Origin: an uncultured Collinsella sp.
Lineage (GTDB): Bacteria > Actinomycetota > Coriobacteriia > Coriobacteriales > Coriobacteriaceae
Length of the DNA stretch: 14,639 bases
Direction of reading: 5' to 3'
Assembly: GCA_902493125.1 (NCBI GenBank)
Contig: CABUOF010000051.1
Coordinates: forward strand, 1-14,639
A program made the translations under genes and the position numbers. Below the pieces are notes generated by a model that made no database searches, had not been told where the DNA came from, and was given only the letters and a program-made list of their open reading frames with translations. Of the stretch, positions 1-7,011 are shown piece after piece. Within the stretch, counting starts at the first letter, position 1. Each line of letters starts with the position of its first letter.

Positions 1-330
1 GGTCGCGCGATGTGCTGCTTGCAGTACGCGTGAGGAAAGTCCGGGCTCCAGAGGGCGGGATGCCGGCTAACGGCCGGGCGGAGTGATCCGACGGAAAGCG
101 CCGCAGAAAAGAAGACTCCCACCTGCGCCGCAAGGCGTAAAGGGAAAAGCTGAAACGGTGGTGTAAGAGACCACCAGCGTCGTGGTAACACGGCGGCTTG
201 GCAAGCCCCATCCGGAGCAAGCGCGAATAGGAACGCTATGGGCCGGCCCGGTCCGCGTTCGGGTAGCGTGCGTGGAGCTGCATGGTAAATGACCGTTCAC
301 GACAGAACCCGGCTTATCGGCCCACTCAGC
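1..330 (+). ncRNA. rnpB: RNase P RNA (bacterial type A), 5' end missing
   Basis: This is the catalytic RNA of ribonuclease P, which removes 5' leaders from pre-tRNAs. The conserved core is directly readable: GAGGAAAGTCCGGGCTCC at 32-49, the GGTAAC-type helix region near 183-190, and the universal 3' block ACAGAACCCGGCTTATCGG at 302-320. The 3' strand of helix P1 (GGCCCACT, 319-326) has no partner inside the window, so roughly the first 10-25 nt of the RNA lie upstream of base 1. The 3' end at about 330 is estimated from the end of P1. No T-rich intrinsic terminator follows directly; a large foldback starts 17 nt later. Small minus-strand open frames across this RNA are not genes. Confidence 0.97.
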
Positions 331-344
331 ACTTTGTTGACGCT

Positions 345-449
345 GCGAACCCGTCAGCGCGGCAATCTGCCTTTCAAGCCTTCGGGCATGACCATAAGGT
401 CAATGCCCTTGTCTTTCAAGGCACCTTGCTCGCGCTGACGGGTTCTCGC
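345..449. repeat. Long imperfect foldback downstream of rnpB
   Basis: A 99-nt inverted repeat has outer arms GAACCCGTCAGCGCG (347-361) and CGCGCTGACGGGTTC (431-445), a perfect 15-bp match. Further inward, GCAA (362-365) pairs with TTGC (426-429), TGCCTT (368-373) with AAGGCA (418-423), GGGCAT (384-389) with ATGCCC (403-408), and GACC (390-393) with GGTC (398-401), around an ATAA loop. That makes about 38 pairs in total. CTTTCAAG also occurs twice as a direct repeat (371-378 and 413-420). No T-tract follows on either strand, so it is not a classical terminator. It could be a palindromic repeat element, a structured tail of the rnpB transcript, or an unannotated RNA. Its function is unknown. 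Confidence 0.7.
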
Positions 450-563
450 TGTTGGTGACGGTATCATTGGCGTTTCCGTTCTTGTTGGCGAGGTCAACGG
501 TGCTGTCTTTGCCGTAATATTGAGGCTGTTTGTTGCTGCGCTTTATTTTGTTGAGGGGCTTTG

Positions 564-1199
564 TTGGACAGCTATTTTACTCTGCAATCGAATATTGAGG
601 TTTCGGGCGAATTTGTGGACCGCAAGAGCCGGTTTATTGCCCAGCTGGTCCATATTGAGTCCGAGGATGAGGCGAATGCCTTTATCGAGACCGTTCGCAA
701 ACGTCATTACGACGCTCGACACAATGTTCCCGCGTGGATTTTGGTCGATGGGCGCGAGCGCCAGAGCGATGATGGTGAGCCGAGCCGCACGAGCGGTATG
801 CCGACGCTCGAGGTGCTGCGCGGCGCGGGGCTCAAAAATGTTTGCTGCGTAGTGACGCGCTATTTTGGTGGCACGCTGTTAGGTCCTGGTGGCTTGGTGC
901 GCGCATATACCGCGGCGACGCAGGCGGCGGTGGCAGCTGCTCGGGAGGCTGGGCAGATCGTCGAGATGACGAGCGTCGTGCCCGTTGACGTGCATGTGGC
1001 CTATCCGCAGTATGAGCAGGTGCTTCGTTTGGCGCAGGATTCGGGTGCCAAGGTTTCGGATACCGATTACGCGGATACCGTGACGATTCATTTGGTGTTT
1101 AAAGCGGGGGAGCAGGAGCCGTTTTGCGCAAAGATGCGCGAGCTTATGGCGGGGCGCGAGGAGATTGAGGTCGGCGCTCCCAAATTTGCCGAGTTCTAA
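564..1199 (+). CDS. yigZ: YigZ/IMPACT family protein (UPF0029)
   Basis: This 211-residue cytoplasmic protein is close to the usual family length of about 200-215. The N-terminal UPF0029 domain carries the family hallmark SDDGEPSRTSGMPTLEVLRG at about residues 68-87, followed by VVTRYFGGTLLGPGGLVRAY (about 96-115). A C-terminal alpha/beta domain of the elongation-factor-G type fits the remainder. YigZ/IMPACT proteins are conserved, and the eukaryotic member inhibits GCN2 activation; the bacterial role is not settled. Two TTG codons stand in tandem at 561 and 564. I chose 564 because GAGGGG at 553-558 is 5 nt away from it but only 2 nt from the first. The gene stands alone and ends in a strong terminator. 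Confidence 0.9.
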   Translation: MDSYFTLQSNIEVSGEFVDRKSRFIAQLVHIESEDEANAFIETVRKRHYDARHNVPAWILVDGRERQSDDGEPSRTSGMPTLEVLRGAGLKNVCCVVTRYFGGTLLGPGGLVRAYTAATQAAVAAAREAGQIVEMTSVVPVDVHVAYPQYEQVLRLAQDSGAKVSDTDYADTVTIHLVFKAGEQEPFCAKMRELMAGREEIEVGAPKFAEF

Positions 1200-1203
1200 C
1201 GGC

Positions 1204-1254
1204 GACGGCCGGCGTACTTTTGGATGGATCCCAAGCGCGCCGGCCGTCGTTTTT
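1204..1254 (+). terminator. Rho-independent terminator of yigZ
   Basis: GACGGCCGGCG (1204-1214) and CGCCGGCCGTC (1238-1248) form a perfect 11-bp stem followed by GTTTTT (1249-1254). The T-tract lies only on the plus side, so it serves yigZ and not the converging minus-strand gene. Confidence 0.85.
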
Positions 1255-1267
1255 CTGTTGCTGCCGT

Positions 1268-1714
1268 TTACTCGGCGAGCTGCTTTAGCATATCGCAGGC
1301 GATCTCGACGGCATCGTCGATGCTGCCGGGGCAGCTGCGGAGCGGACCCTTGTCCGATCCGATGCCCTTGAGCGTGCCGCAGACGGTCGTCGTGTTCTTC
1401 TCGCCAAAACGCTTGGCGATTTCGCGCGACAGCTTGTAGGTCTGGCCCTTGGTCTTGGGGTTTTCCATGCCGTCGCTCATTACAAAGCCCATGATGGCCA
1501 CGGCGCCCGAGATGGCGCCGCAGGTTTCGGTCATGCCGCCCATGCCGGCGCCAAAGCCCTCGGTGAGGGTAAAGGCGACTTGGGGGTCGAGCCCGACGGC
1601 GGGCGCGAGCGTGCAGGCGACGGCCTGGGCGCAGTTAAAGCCACGGGCGTGGTATTCGGCAGCTTGAGCCTGACAGGCGGTGATGTCGAGCTGGGCCATA
1701 TCGATTTGCTTCAT
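1268..1714 (-). CDS. C-GCAxxG-C-C family protein (putative redox protein)
   Basis: The 148-residue protein matches the small C_GCAxxG_C_C family (Pfam PF09719 type), found mostly in anaerobes and presumed to be redox-active or metal-binding. Family cysteines are visible in order: FNCAQA (Cys28), GFGAGMGGMTETCGAISGA (Cys65), VCGTLKG (Cys112), RSCPGSIDDA (Cys128) and IACDML (Cys140). The start at 1714 is supported by AAGGAG on the minus strand (1721-1726), 6 nt upstream; a longer frame to 1822 has no such site. The upstream leader contains a hairpin (1728-1759). The gene is convergent with yigZ and divergent from the sulfhydrylase gene. Its biochemical function is unknown. Confidence 0.85.
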   Translation of the reverse strand: MKQIDMAQLDITACQAQAAEYHARGFNCAQAVACTLAPAVGLDPQVAFTLTEGFGAGMGGMTETCGAISGAVAIMGFVMSDGMENPKTKGQTYKLSREIAKRFGEKNTTTVCGTLKGIGSDKGPLRSCPGSIDDAVEIACDMLKQLAE

Positions 1715-1727
1715 CGTTGTCTCCTTG

Positions 1728-1759
1728 GTCACGGTGTACCCGCCTATGGTACTCGTGAC
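1728..1759 (-). promoter_or_regulatory. Inverted repeat in the leader of the GCAxxG gene
   Basis: GTCACG (1728-1733) pairs with CGTGAC (1754-1759), and GTACC (1736-1740) with GGTAC (1748-1752), separated by a small asymmetric internal loop and a 7-nt apical loop. It lies just upstream of the minus-strand ribosome site at 1721-1726. It could be an operator or an mRNA hairpin affecting translation; the sequence alone does not decide. Confidence 0.4.
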
Positions 1760-1877
1760 GGGGCATGTAATCATCGAGAGCTTCATGTATGCCTCATTTT
1801 TATCTATCGAGCAAATGCCCAAGGCTTGAGATAAATACCCCTGATCAATTTGTCCACTAACCTACCTTGTGGATGGG

Positions 1878-1906
1878 TTGAGAGGGGTGCGGGGTAGCGG
1901 TATCGT
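1878..1906 (+). promoter_or_regulatory. Candidate sigma-70 promoter for the sulfhydrylase gene
   Basis: TTGAGA (1878-1883) and TATCGT (1901-1906) are separated by exactly 17 nt, and they lie 39 nt upstream of the start codon at 1945. The -35 matches 5 of 6 and the -10 matches 4 of 6 consensus bases. The short leader that results leaves no room for a SAM riboswitch downstream of the start point. Confidence 0.4.
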
Positions 1907-1944
1907 GAACCGAATAAAACGTAACCCAGGCAAGGGAGCAAGAT

Positions 1945-3228
1945 ATGAGCGAGCAGACCATCGGTACCACATGTGTTCAGGGCGGCTATCACCCGGGAGA
2001 TGCCGAGCCGCGCCAGGTGCCCATCTACCAGTCCACCACGTGGAAGTACGACACGTCCGAGCACATGGGCAAGCTGTTTGACCTGGAGGAGCCGGGCTAC
2101 TTCTACAGCCGCCTGCAGAACCCCACGTGCGATCTGGTTGCCGCCAAGATCTGCGAGATGGAGGGAGGCACCGCCGCGATGCTCACGAGCTCGGGCATGG
2201 CTGCGAACTTCCTCGCGATCTTTAACGTGGCCGGTGCCGGCGATCATGTGGTCGCTAGCTCTGCCATTTACGGCGGTACCTATAACCTGCTCGCCCACAC
2301 CATGGGCCGCATGGGCGTTACCTGCACGTTCGTCGCCCCCGACTGCACCGATGAGGAGCTCGAGGCAGCCTTTGAGCCCAATACCAAGCTCGTCTTTGGC
2401 GAGACGATCGCCAACCCCGCCCTTGCTGTGCTCGATATTGAGCGCTTTGCCAAGGCCGCACATGACCACGGCGTGCCGCTGATGGTCGACAACACCTTCC
2501 CGACGCCCGTGATGTGCCGTCCCTTTGAGTGGGGCGCCGACATCGTTACGCACTCCACCACCAAGTACATGGATGGACATGCTGCCTACCTGGGCGGTGT
2601 GATTGTTGACCACGGCCAGTTTGACTGGATGGCCCACGCGGATAAGTTCCCGGGTCTCACCACGCCCGACGAGAGCTACCACGGCGTGACGTATGCCGAG
2701 AAGTTCGGTCGCGAGGGTGCCTTCATTACTAAGGCCACCGCGCAGCTCATGCGCGACCTCGGCCCCATGCAGAACCCGCAGGCGGCCTTCTTCCTGAACA
2801 GCTCGCTCGAGAGCCTGCATGTACGCATGCCGCGTCATTGTGAGAACGGCCTGGCCGTTGCCAAGTTCCTGCAGAGCCATCCCAAGGTACGCTTTGTGAG
2901 CTATCCGGGCCTGGAGGGCGATAAGTACTATGACATCGCTCAGAAGTACATGCCCAACGGTACCTGCGGCGTTGTGAGCTTTGGCTTTAACGGTGGTCGC
3001 GCGGCGGCCGAGACCTTTATGAAGAGCCTTAAGCTCGCCCAGATTGCCACGCATGTGGCCGACGCCCGCACTTGCTGCCTGCATCCCGCTAACGCCACAC
3101 ATCGCCAGATGAACGATGAGGAGCTCATCGCCTGTGGCATCTCCGCCGACATGGTGCGCCTGTCGTGCGGCCTTGAGGACACGGCCGATCTGATTGCCGA
3201 CCTTGAGCAGGCGCTCGAGCAGTGCTAG
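1945..3228 (+). CDS. metY: O-acetylhomoserine sulfhydrylase / Cys-Met metabolism PLP enzyme
   Basis: The 427-residue protein belongs to the Cys/Met metabolism PLP-dependent enzymes (cystathionine gamma-synthase superfamily). Its length and motifs fit MetY, which joins O-acetylhomoserine with sulfide or methanethiol to give homocysteine or methionine. Visible marks are YSRLQNPT (residues 54-61), the SSGMAA PLP-phosphate region (82-87), Asp182 in VDNTF, and the Schiff-base lysine Lys207 in HSTTKYMDGH. RLSCGLED near the C-terminus is the usual substrate-carboxylate arginine region. The start has an AGGGA ribosome site about 9 nt upstream. It appears monocistronic, with a candidate promoter at 1878 and a strong terminator at 3296. 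A methionine gamma-lyase or homocysteine desulfhydrase activity cannot be excluded. Confidence 0.88.
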   Translation: MSEQTIGTTCVQGGYHPGDAEPRQVPIYQSTTWKYDTSEHMGKLFDLEEPGYFYSRLQNPTCDLVAAKICEMEGGTAAMLTSSGMAANFLAIFNVAGAGDHVVASSAIYGGTYNLLAHTMGRMGVTCTFVAPDCTDEELEAAFEPNTKLVFGETIANPALAVLDIERFAKAAHDHGVPLMVDNTFPTPVMCRPFEWGADIVTHSTTKYMDGHAAYLGGVIVDHGQFDWMAHADKFPGLTTPDESYHGVTYAEKFGREGAFITKATAQLMRDLGPMQNPQAAFFLNSSLESLHVRMPRHCENGLAVAKFLQSHPKVRFVSYPGLEGDKYYDIAQKYMPNGTCGVVSFGFNGGRAAAETFMKSLKLAQIATHVADARTCCLHPANATHRQMNDEELIACGISADMVRLSCGLEDTADLIADLEQALEQC

Positions 3229-3295
3229 GCTAGCTCCGTTCAAGGTGCCGATGCTGGCAGAAAGCTTCGGCGACCTTTCGTTCCGATTCCGTAGG

Positions 3296-3342
3296 CGGGA
3301 CCCCAATCGCGACTGTTCGCAGGCGATTGGGGCCCCGTTTTT
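3296..3342 (+). terminator. Rho-independent terminator of metY
   Basis: CCCCAATCGC (3301-3310) and GCGATTGGGG (3323-3332) form a perfect 10-bp stem. CGGG (3296-3299) and CCCG (3334-3337) extend it past one mismatch, and TTTTT follows at 3338-3342. It separates metY from the MFS gene 27 nt downstream. Confidence 0.85.
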
Positions 3343-3368
3343 GCGTTGCACCACTCGAAAGGATAGAT

Positions 3369-4673
3369 ATGGAGAAAACTGCAGAGCAACTGCGCCGCGA
3401 GCGCATTGCCCTAGAGGGCGACACGCATGGCAAGAACAAATGGGCGATTCTGTTTACCGTGCTCATCATGACGTTTATGGTATGTCTGGATTCGACCGTC
3501 GTGACCGTGGCGCTGCCCGTGATGCAAAAGGAGCTGGGCGTGGGCCTCGATCGCATTCAGCTGGTGAGCTCGGTGTATCTGCTTGCGACGTGCGTGGCCA
3601 TGCTGCCGTTTGGCCGTCTGGGCGACGTGCGCGGCAAGGTCGGCGTGTTCCAGCTGGGCGTCATCGTCTTTACGGTCGGTTCGCTGCTGTGCGGCCTTTC
3701 GGCCTCGCTCGAGGTCCTTATTCTGGCACGCATTGTTCAGGGCGTCGGTTGCGCGGCGGCCATGGCTAACAATATGGGTATCATCACCGAGTCGTTTCCG
3801 GCGCGCGAACGAGGCCGTGCCATGGGTATTCTCGCGACCTTCGTGGCCCTCGGCATGATGTGTGGCCCCGTGCTGGGCGGCATGCTGGTGGCAAGCTTTC
3901 CCTGGGAGAGTATCTTCCTCATCAACCTGCCCATTGGTGTCATCTCGTTTATCGTGGGGCTCTATACACTGCCACATGTTAAGCCGGAGGCCGGCGAGCG
4001 CTCCATGTCCCTGATCGAGGCCGCTCGTCGCTGCTTTGCAAATTCGGCCTTCACCATCAACCTTGTCTGCATGCTCATCGTGTTCGTTGGCATTGGCGCA
4101 TCCGAGTTTATCCTGCCGTTCTATTTTCAGGACGCCCACGGCTTTGGTTCCGACATCTCGGGACTACTCTTTTTGGCGCTGCCGATGGTGAATGCCTTTA
4201 TCGGCCCGCTTTCGGGTACGGTTTCGGACCGTGTTGGCTGCGAGGGCCCCACGGCAGTCGGCCTGGGCGTGTACGTGTGCGGTCTTTTTGCGGTAAGCAC
4301 GCTCGACGAGTGCTCTTCCATCCCTGTGATCGTGTGCTGTGCCGCGTTTATGTCGTGCGGCACGTCGATTTTCCAGAGCCCCAATAACTCGCTGTATATG
4401 GGCTCGGCTCCGCGCGAGGCACTCGGTTTTGCGGGCAGCTTGGGCAGTTTGGCGCGCTATGCCGGCATGGCACTCGGCATTACGGTGGCGTCGAATATCC
4501 TGTATGGGCAGATGAGCGTGGCGATGGGCGAGGCCGTGACCAGTTTTGTTGCAGGCCGTCCGGATGTGTTCTTGTTTGGTTTCCGTTCGGTGTTCTATGT
4601 GTTGATGGTTGTGGCCGCTGTGGGCTTTGCGCTCGCCGTGGTGCGTTTGGTGAGGATGCGTGCCCGCCATTAA
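3369..4673 (+). CDS. MFS multidrug-type exporter, DHA2 family-like
   Basis: This 434-residue polytopic membrane protein has a soluble N-terminus of about 25 residues, then hydrophobic helices throughout. Major facilitator signatures are clear: LDSTVVTVALPVMQ (residues 40-53, typical of DHA2/EmrB-QacA proteins), motif A GRLGDVRGK (82-90), the ARIVQGVG region (120-127) and motif C GPVLGG (166-171), a mark of drug:H+ antiporters. The length is at the low end for 14-helix DHA2 members. Substrate cannot be read from sequence. I chose ATG 3369 because AAAGGA (3358-3363) is 5 nt upstream; the frame opens earlier, but inside the metY terminator. No regulator gene is adjacent and no clear terminator follows. 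Confidence 0.85.
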   Translation: MEKTAEQLRRERIALEGDTHGKNKWAILFTVLIMTFMVCLDSTVVTVALPVMQKELGVGLDRIQLVSSVYLLATCVAMLPFGRLGDVRGKVGVFQLGVIVFTVGSLLCGLSASLEVLILARIVQGVGCAAAMANNMGIITESFPARERGRAMGILATFVALGMMCGPVLGGMLVASFPWESIFLINLPIGVISFIVGLYTLPHVKPEAGERSMSLIEAARRCFANSAFTINLVCMLIVFVGIGASEFILPFYFQDAHGFGSDISGLLFLALPMVNAFIGPLSGTVSDRVGCEGPTAVGLGVYVCGLFAVSTLDECSSIPVIVCCAAFMSCGTSIFQSPNNSLYMGSAPREALGFAGSLGSLARYAGMALGITVASNILYGQMSVAMGEAVTSFVAGRPDVFLFGFRSVFYVLMVVAAVGFALAVVRLVRMRARH

Positions 4674-4769
4674 TGCGTTGGGAGGCTGTCTGCCACGAAT
4701 CGGGCCTATCTACTGGTCTTGCGGCTTTATGGTGCGATGCGGCTTGTGGGGCGGGCGAGGGTCGGTCCG

Positions 4770-4778
4770 TGGTAGACT
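4770..4778 (+). promoter_or_regulatory. Possible extended -10 promoter for xpt
   Basis: TGGTAGACT is a TG-N-extended -10 (TAGACT, 4 of 6 consensus) 55 nt upstream of the xpt start codon. No -35 match is visible at the expected spacing, so this is weak. Confidence 0.25.
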
Positions 4779-4800
4779 ATCGAACAACGTTTATTAATCG

Positions 4801-4817
4801 CGCGGTATCTTGCCGCG
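4801..4817 (+). promoter_or_regulatory. Small hairpin just before the xpt ribosome site
   Basis: CGCGG (4801-4805) and CCGCG (4813-4817) close a 7-nt loop, ending 3 nt before the AAGGGG ribosome site (4820-4825). It may only tune translation. The conserved purine-riboswitch core sequences found ahead of many xpt genes are not present. Confidence 0.3.
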
Positions 4818-4832
4818 AGAAGGGGTTGCGCC

Positions 4833-5411
4833 ATGCAGGAGCTTGAGGATCGTATTCGCCATGACGGCATCGTAAAGGCCGGTAACGTCCTTAAGGTTGA
4901 TGCCTTCCTCAACCACCAGTGCGACGTTGAGCTGTTCGACCACATGGGTGCCGAGTGGGCCCGTCTGTTCGAGGGTGTCGAGATCAACAAGATCCTGACG
5001 ATCGAGGCTTCGGGCATTGGCATGGCTTGCATCGCGGCTCAGCATTTTGGCGGCGTGCCGGTGGTCTTTGCCAAGAAGGCGCAGTCCATCAACCTTGACG
5101 GCGAGCAGTATGCCACGACCATCTACTCCTTTACCAAACAGAAGGAGTACCCGGTCATCGTTGGCAAGCGTTTCCTGTCCGAGGGCGACAAGGTCCTGAT
5201 CATCGACGACTTTTTGGCCAACGGCTGCGCGCTCGAGGGTCTTATCAAGATCTGCGAGGCTGCGGGTGCCGAGGTGTCCGGTATTGGCATTGCAGTGGAG
5301 AAGGGCTTCCAGGGCGGTGGCGATAAGCTCCGCGAGCGCGGCTTCCGCGTCGAGAGCCTGGCCCGTATCGCCGATATGGACTGCGAGACCGGCGAGATCA
5401 CCTTCGCTTAA
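4833..5411 (+). CDS. xpt: Xanthine phosphoribosyltransferase
   Basis: The 192-residue cytoplasmic enzyme converts xanthine and PRPP to XMP in purine salvage. It aligns from memory along its full length with Bacillus Xpt: VLKVDAFLNHQ (residues 19-29), LTIEASGIG (55-63), PVVFAKK (76-82), YSFTKQKE (98-105), the PRPP-binding loop VLIIDDFLANG (121-131) and FRVESLARI. The ribosome site AAGGGG (4820-4825) is 7 nt upstream of ATG 4833. No permease such as pbuX follows; instead a strong terminator ends the unit. The purine riboswitch often found upstream in Firmicutes is not visible here. Confidence 0.95.
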   Translation: MQELEDRIRHDGIVKAGNVLKVDAFLNHQCDVELFDHMGAEWARLFEGVEINKILTIEASGIGMACIAAQHFGGVPVVFAKKAQSINLDGEQYATTIYSFTKQKEYPVIVGKRFLSEGDKVLIIDDFLANGCALEGLIKICEAAGAEVSGIGIAVEKGFQGGGDKLRERGFRVESLARIADMDCETGEITFA

Positions 5412-5438
5412 GCGCGCAACACAAGCGATTGGTATGCG

Positions 5439-5474
5439 ATGTGACAAAGGGACTTTCCCTTTGTCACATTTTTT
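5439..5474 (+). terminator. Terminator of xpt, a perfect 14-bp hairpin
   Basis: ATGTGACAAAGGGA (5439-5452) pairs perfectly with TCCCTTTGTCACAT (5456-5469) around a CTT loop, followed by a run of six T (5469-5474). It ends 20 nt before the next start codon. The stem shares a GTGA-N3-AGGGA plan with the palindrome at 5884-5954. Confidence 0.85.
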
Positions 5475-5494
5475 GTATGAGGGGAGGTGTTGAT

Positions 5495-5875
5495 ATGGAT
5501 GAGAACACGATGGGATGGCGTGAGTATGCGCGCTATGCCGAGATGTCGGTCGAGGAGCTGGCGCGCGATTGCGAGGTACAGGTGTTTCGCGCGACGGGTC
5601 CGGGCGGACAGGGCGTGAACACGACGGACTCGGCGGTGCGCATGAAGCATATCCCTTCGGGGATTACCGTGACGGCGCGCGAGAGCCGCAGTCAGTTCCA
5701 AAACCGTAGTAGCTGCCTGCGTAAGCTGCGCGCTGAGCTTGGGCGTCGCGGGCGTCCACCGCGCCGGCGCGTAAAGACCAAGGTGCCTCAGCGCTCTCGC
5801 CAGCGCAGGCTCAATGACAAGCACTTCAACGCCATTAAAAAGGCCAACCGTCGCAAGCCGGGCAGCGACGAATAG
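5495..5875 (+). CDS. Short GGQ release-factor-like protein (putative ribosome rescue factor)
   Basis: The 126-residue basic protein consists of the catalytic RF-1 domain of class I release factors. TGPGGQGVNTTDSAVRMKHIPS (about residues 34-55, with GGQ at 37-39) is the peptidyl-tRNA hydrolysis loop, and ARESRSQFQNRSSCLRKLRAEL follows as in RF1, RF2 and PrfH. The codon-recognition domains with the PxT or SPF tripeptide are absent, and the C-terminus is a highly basic tail (about residues 84-121). This plan resembles ArfB/YaeJ and mitochondrial mtRF-R (C12orf65), which free stalled ribosomes without reading a codon. The role here is inferred. Start ATG 5495 has GGGGAGG (5481-5487) 7 nt upstream; the frame extends to 5429, but that start lies beside the terminator hairpin. 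Confidence 0.8.
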   Translation: MDENTMGWREYARYAEMSVEELARDCEVQVFRATGPGGQGVNTTDSAVRMKHIPSGITVTARESRSQFQNRSSCLRKLRAELGRRGRPPRRRVKTKVPQRSRQRRLNDKHFNAIKKANRRKPGSDE

Positions 5876-5883
5876 CTTCCTCA

Positions 5884-5954
5884 TAAGTTGCGGTGAAATA
5901 GGGATTGTTTTGCGGCTTTAGCTGCATAAACAGTCCCTATTTCACCGCAACTTA
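5884..5954. repeat. 71-nt near-perfect palindrome with a 33-bp stem
   Basis: The outer 21 bases (5884-5904) are the exact reverse complement of 5934-5954. The stem continues through a T-G wobble (5905/5933), TGTTT/AAACA, a T-A pair with one bulged base (T5927), and GCGGC/GCTGC (one wobble), leaving only a TTTA loop (5917-5920). It fills the gap between two convergent genes. There is no T-tract, so it may act as a bidirectional termination or RNA-stability structure, or be a mobile palindromic repeat. Confidence 0.85.
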
Positions 5955-5961
5955 GGTGGGG

Positions 5962-6924
5962 TTAGCGGGTGGGGTGCCAGACGTGGAGGGCGCCGCTGAG
6001 GACGTCGACCTCGATGCGCGAGGCGACAACGGGCTCGCCGTCGGCCTGAATGGGGTAGTCGGGCTCCTCAAAGGTAAGCTCGGCATGGCGGCAACGGCGC
6101 ATGCGAACCGGTGGCAGCTTGGTGTGGTGGCCGTCTTTGGCCGAAAGGAACATGGGCAGGGCAACCGCGCGAGGGACGGGGCCGCAGGCGTAGCAGACGT
6201 CGAGTGTGCCGTCACAGGGGTCGGCATCGGGGCAGATGCGATAGCCCGAGCCATACGTAGGACCCAGCTGAATCGCCATGATGATCGCCCTCACGCGTTC
6301 GGCGGGCGCGCCATCAAAGCTGATGGTCATGGGGTAGTTGCGATAGCGCAGGCCAAACTGCTCAAGTCCCGATAGGGTGTAGAGCGGAGCGCCGGCGAGG
6401 CCCGTCTTTTTGCGCAGCTCGGTGGTGCCCAGGCCGATGGCGGCATCGATGCCGACCGAGAGCGTCTGGTCGTAGTACTCAACGGTAGCCTCGCCGCTGC
6501 CGCTCGCAGGGCTCCACGAGCGAATGCGCCCGATGTCTTGACGCTGCAGCTCACAGGTGAGCAGCGCGCCAAAATCCTTACCGGAGAAATCTTCGATACC
6601 GAGCGTTTGGGCAAAATCGTTGCCAGAGCCCACGGGTAGGATGGCAAGAGCGGGGCGGGTGTCCTCCTCTTGCGTCATAAGCCCGTTGACGACCTCGTGA
6701 ATCACGCCGTCGCCGCCAAGGGCGATAACGGTGCGATAGCCCTGGGCCTGTGCGGCCAGCTCCTTGGCGTGTCCCATGCGCTCGGTTAGCACCAAGTCAA
6801 ACTGGGATGCGCGTGCAGTCATGTCCAAAAAGCGTTGCAGGCGCTCGGCAACTTCGTGCGCCGCACCCGACTGGGCGGCTGGGTTGGCGATGATGAGCGT
6901 GCGGCCAAAATCAGTTGCGTGCAT
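5962..6924 (-). CDS. Diacylglycerol/lipid kinase (YegS/DagK family)
   Basis: The 320-residue protein has a DAGK catalytic domain: IIANPAAQSG (residues 11-20), the nucleotide-binding loop ALGGDGVIHEVVNGLM (68-83) and LPVGSGNDFAQTLG (96-109). The C-terminal half carries the YegS-like beta domain with PIQADGEPV, typical of the family end. Such enzymes phosphorylate diacylglycerol or related lipids at the inner membrane face; some recycle lipid intermediates. Start 6924 is chosen for GGGAG about 7 nt upstream on the minus strand and because the NPA motif then sits at a normal distance. It lies 87 nt downstream of the CLC gene on the same strand and may be co-transcribed. Confidence 0.88.
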   Translation of the reverse strand: MHATDFGRTLIIANPAAQSGAAHEVAERLQRFLDMTARASQFDLVLTERMGHAKELAAQAQGYRTVIALGGDGVIHEVVNGLMTQEEDTRPALAILPVGSGNDFAQTLGIEDFSGKDFGALLTCELQRQDIGRIRSWSPASGSGEATVEYYDQTLSVGIDAAIGLGTTELRKKTGLAGAPLYTLSGLEQFGLRYRNYPMTISFDGAPAERVRAIIMAIQLGPTYGSGYRICPDADPCDGTLDVCYACGPVPRAVALPMFLSAKDGHHTKLPPVRMRRCRHAELTFEEPDYPIQADGEPVVASRIEVDVLSGALHVWHPTR

Positions 6925-7011
6925 GGGGCGACTCCCGGCGTATGACGTGACGGTGCGGTCGCGCTCAGGTCGAATTGCCCCCGATTGTGGCTGCACGTCG
7001 AATACTTACGT

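Noticed and set aside
400..560. Coding-looking stretches on both strands between the rnpB foldback and yigZ
   Set aside because: A minus-strand frame rich in Asn, Lys and Asp ends at 400, and a hydrophobic plus-strand frame runs into yigZ. Neither has a start with a ribosome site or a recognisable product. A gene remnant is possible but cannot be supported.
1860..1944. SAM riboswitch or T-box upstream of metY
   Set aside because: No conserved SAM-I or T-box blocks, and the candidate promoter leaves a leader too short for either.
1804..3354. 516-codon minus-strand open frame, the longest in the window
   Set aside because: It lies wholly antisense to metY, which has clear family motifs. High GC at third positions removes stops on the opposite strand. 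Its translation is low-complexity and matches nothing I recognise.
4674..4832. Purine riboswitch upstream of xpt
   Set aside because: The conserved loop and junction sequences of the purine aptamer are absent; only a short hairpin is seen.
5429..5494. Upstream extension of the GGQ protein frame
   Set aside because: It would start beside and be translated through the xpt terminator hairpin; ATG 5495 has a strong GGGGAGG site.
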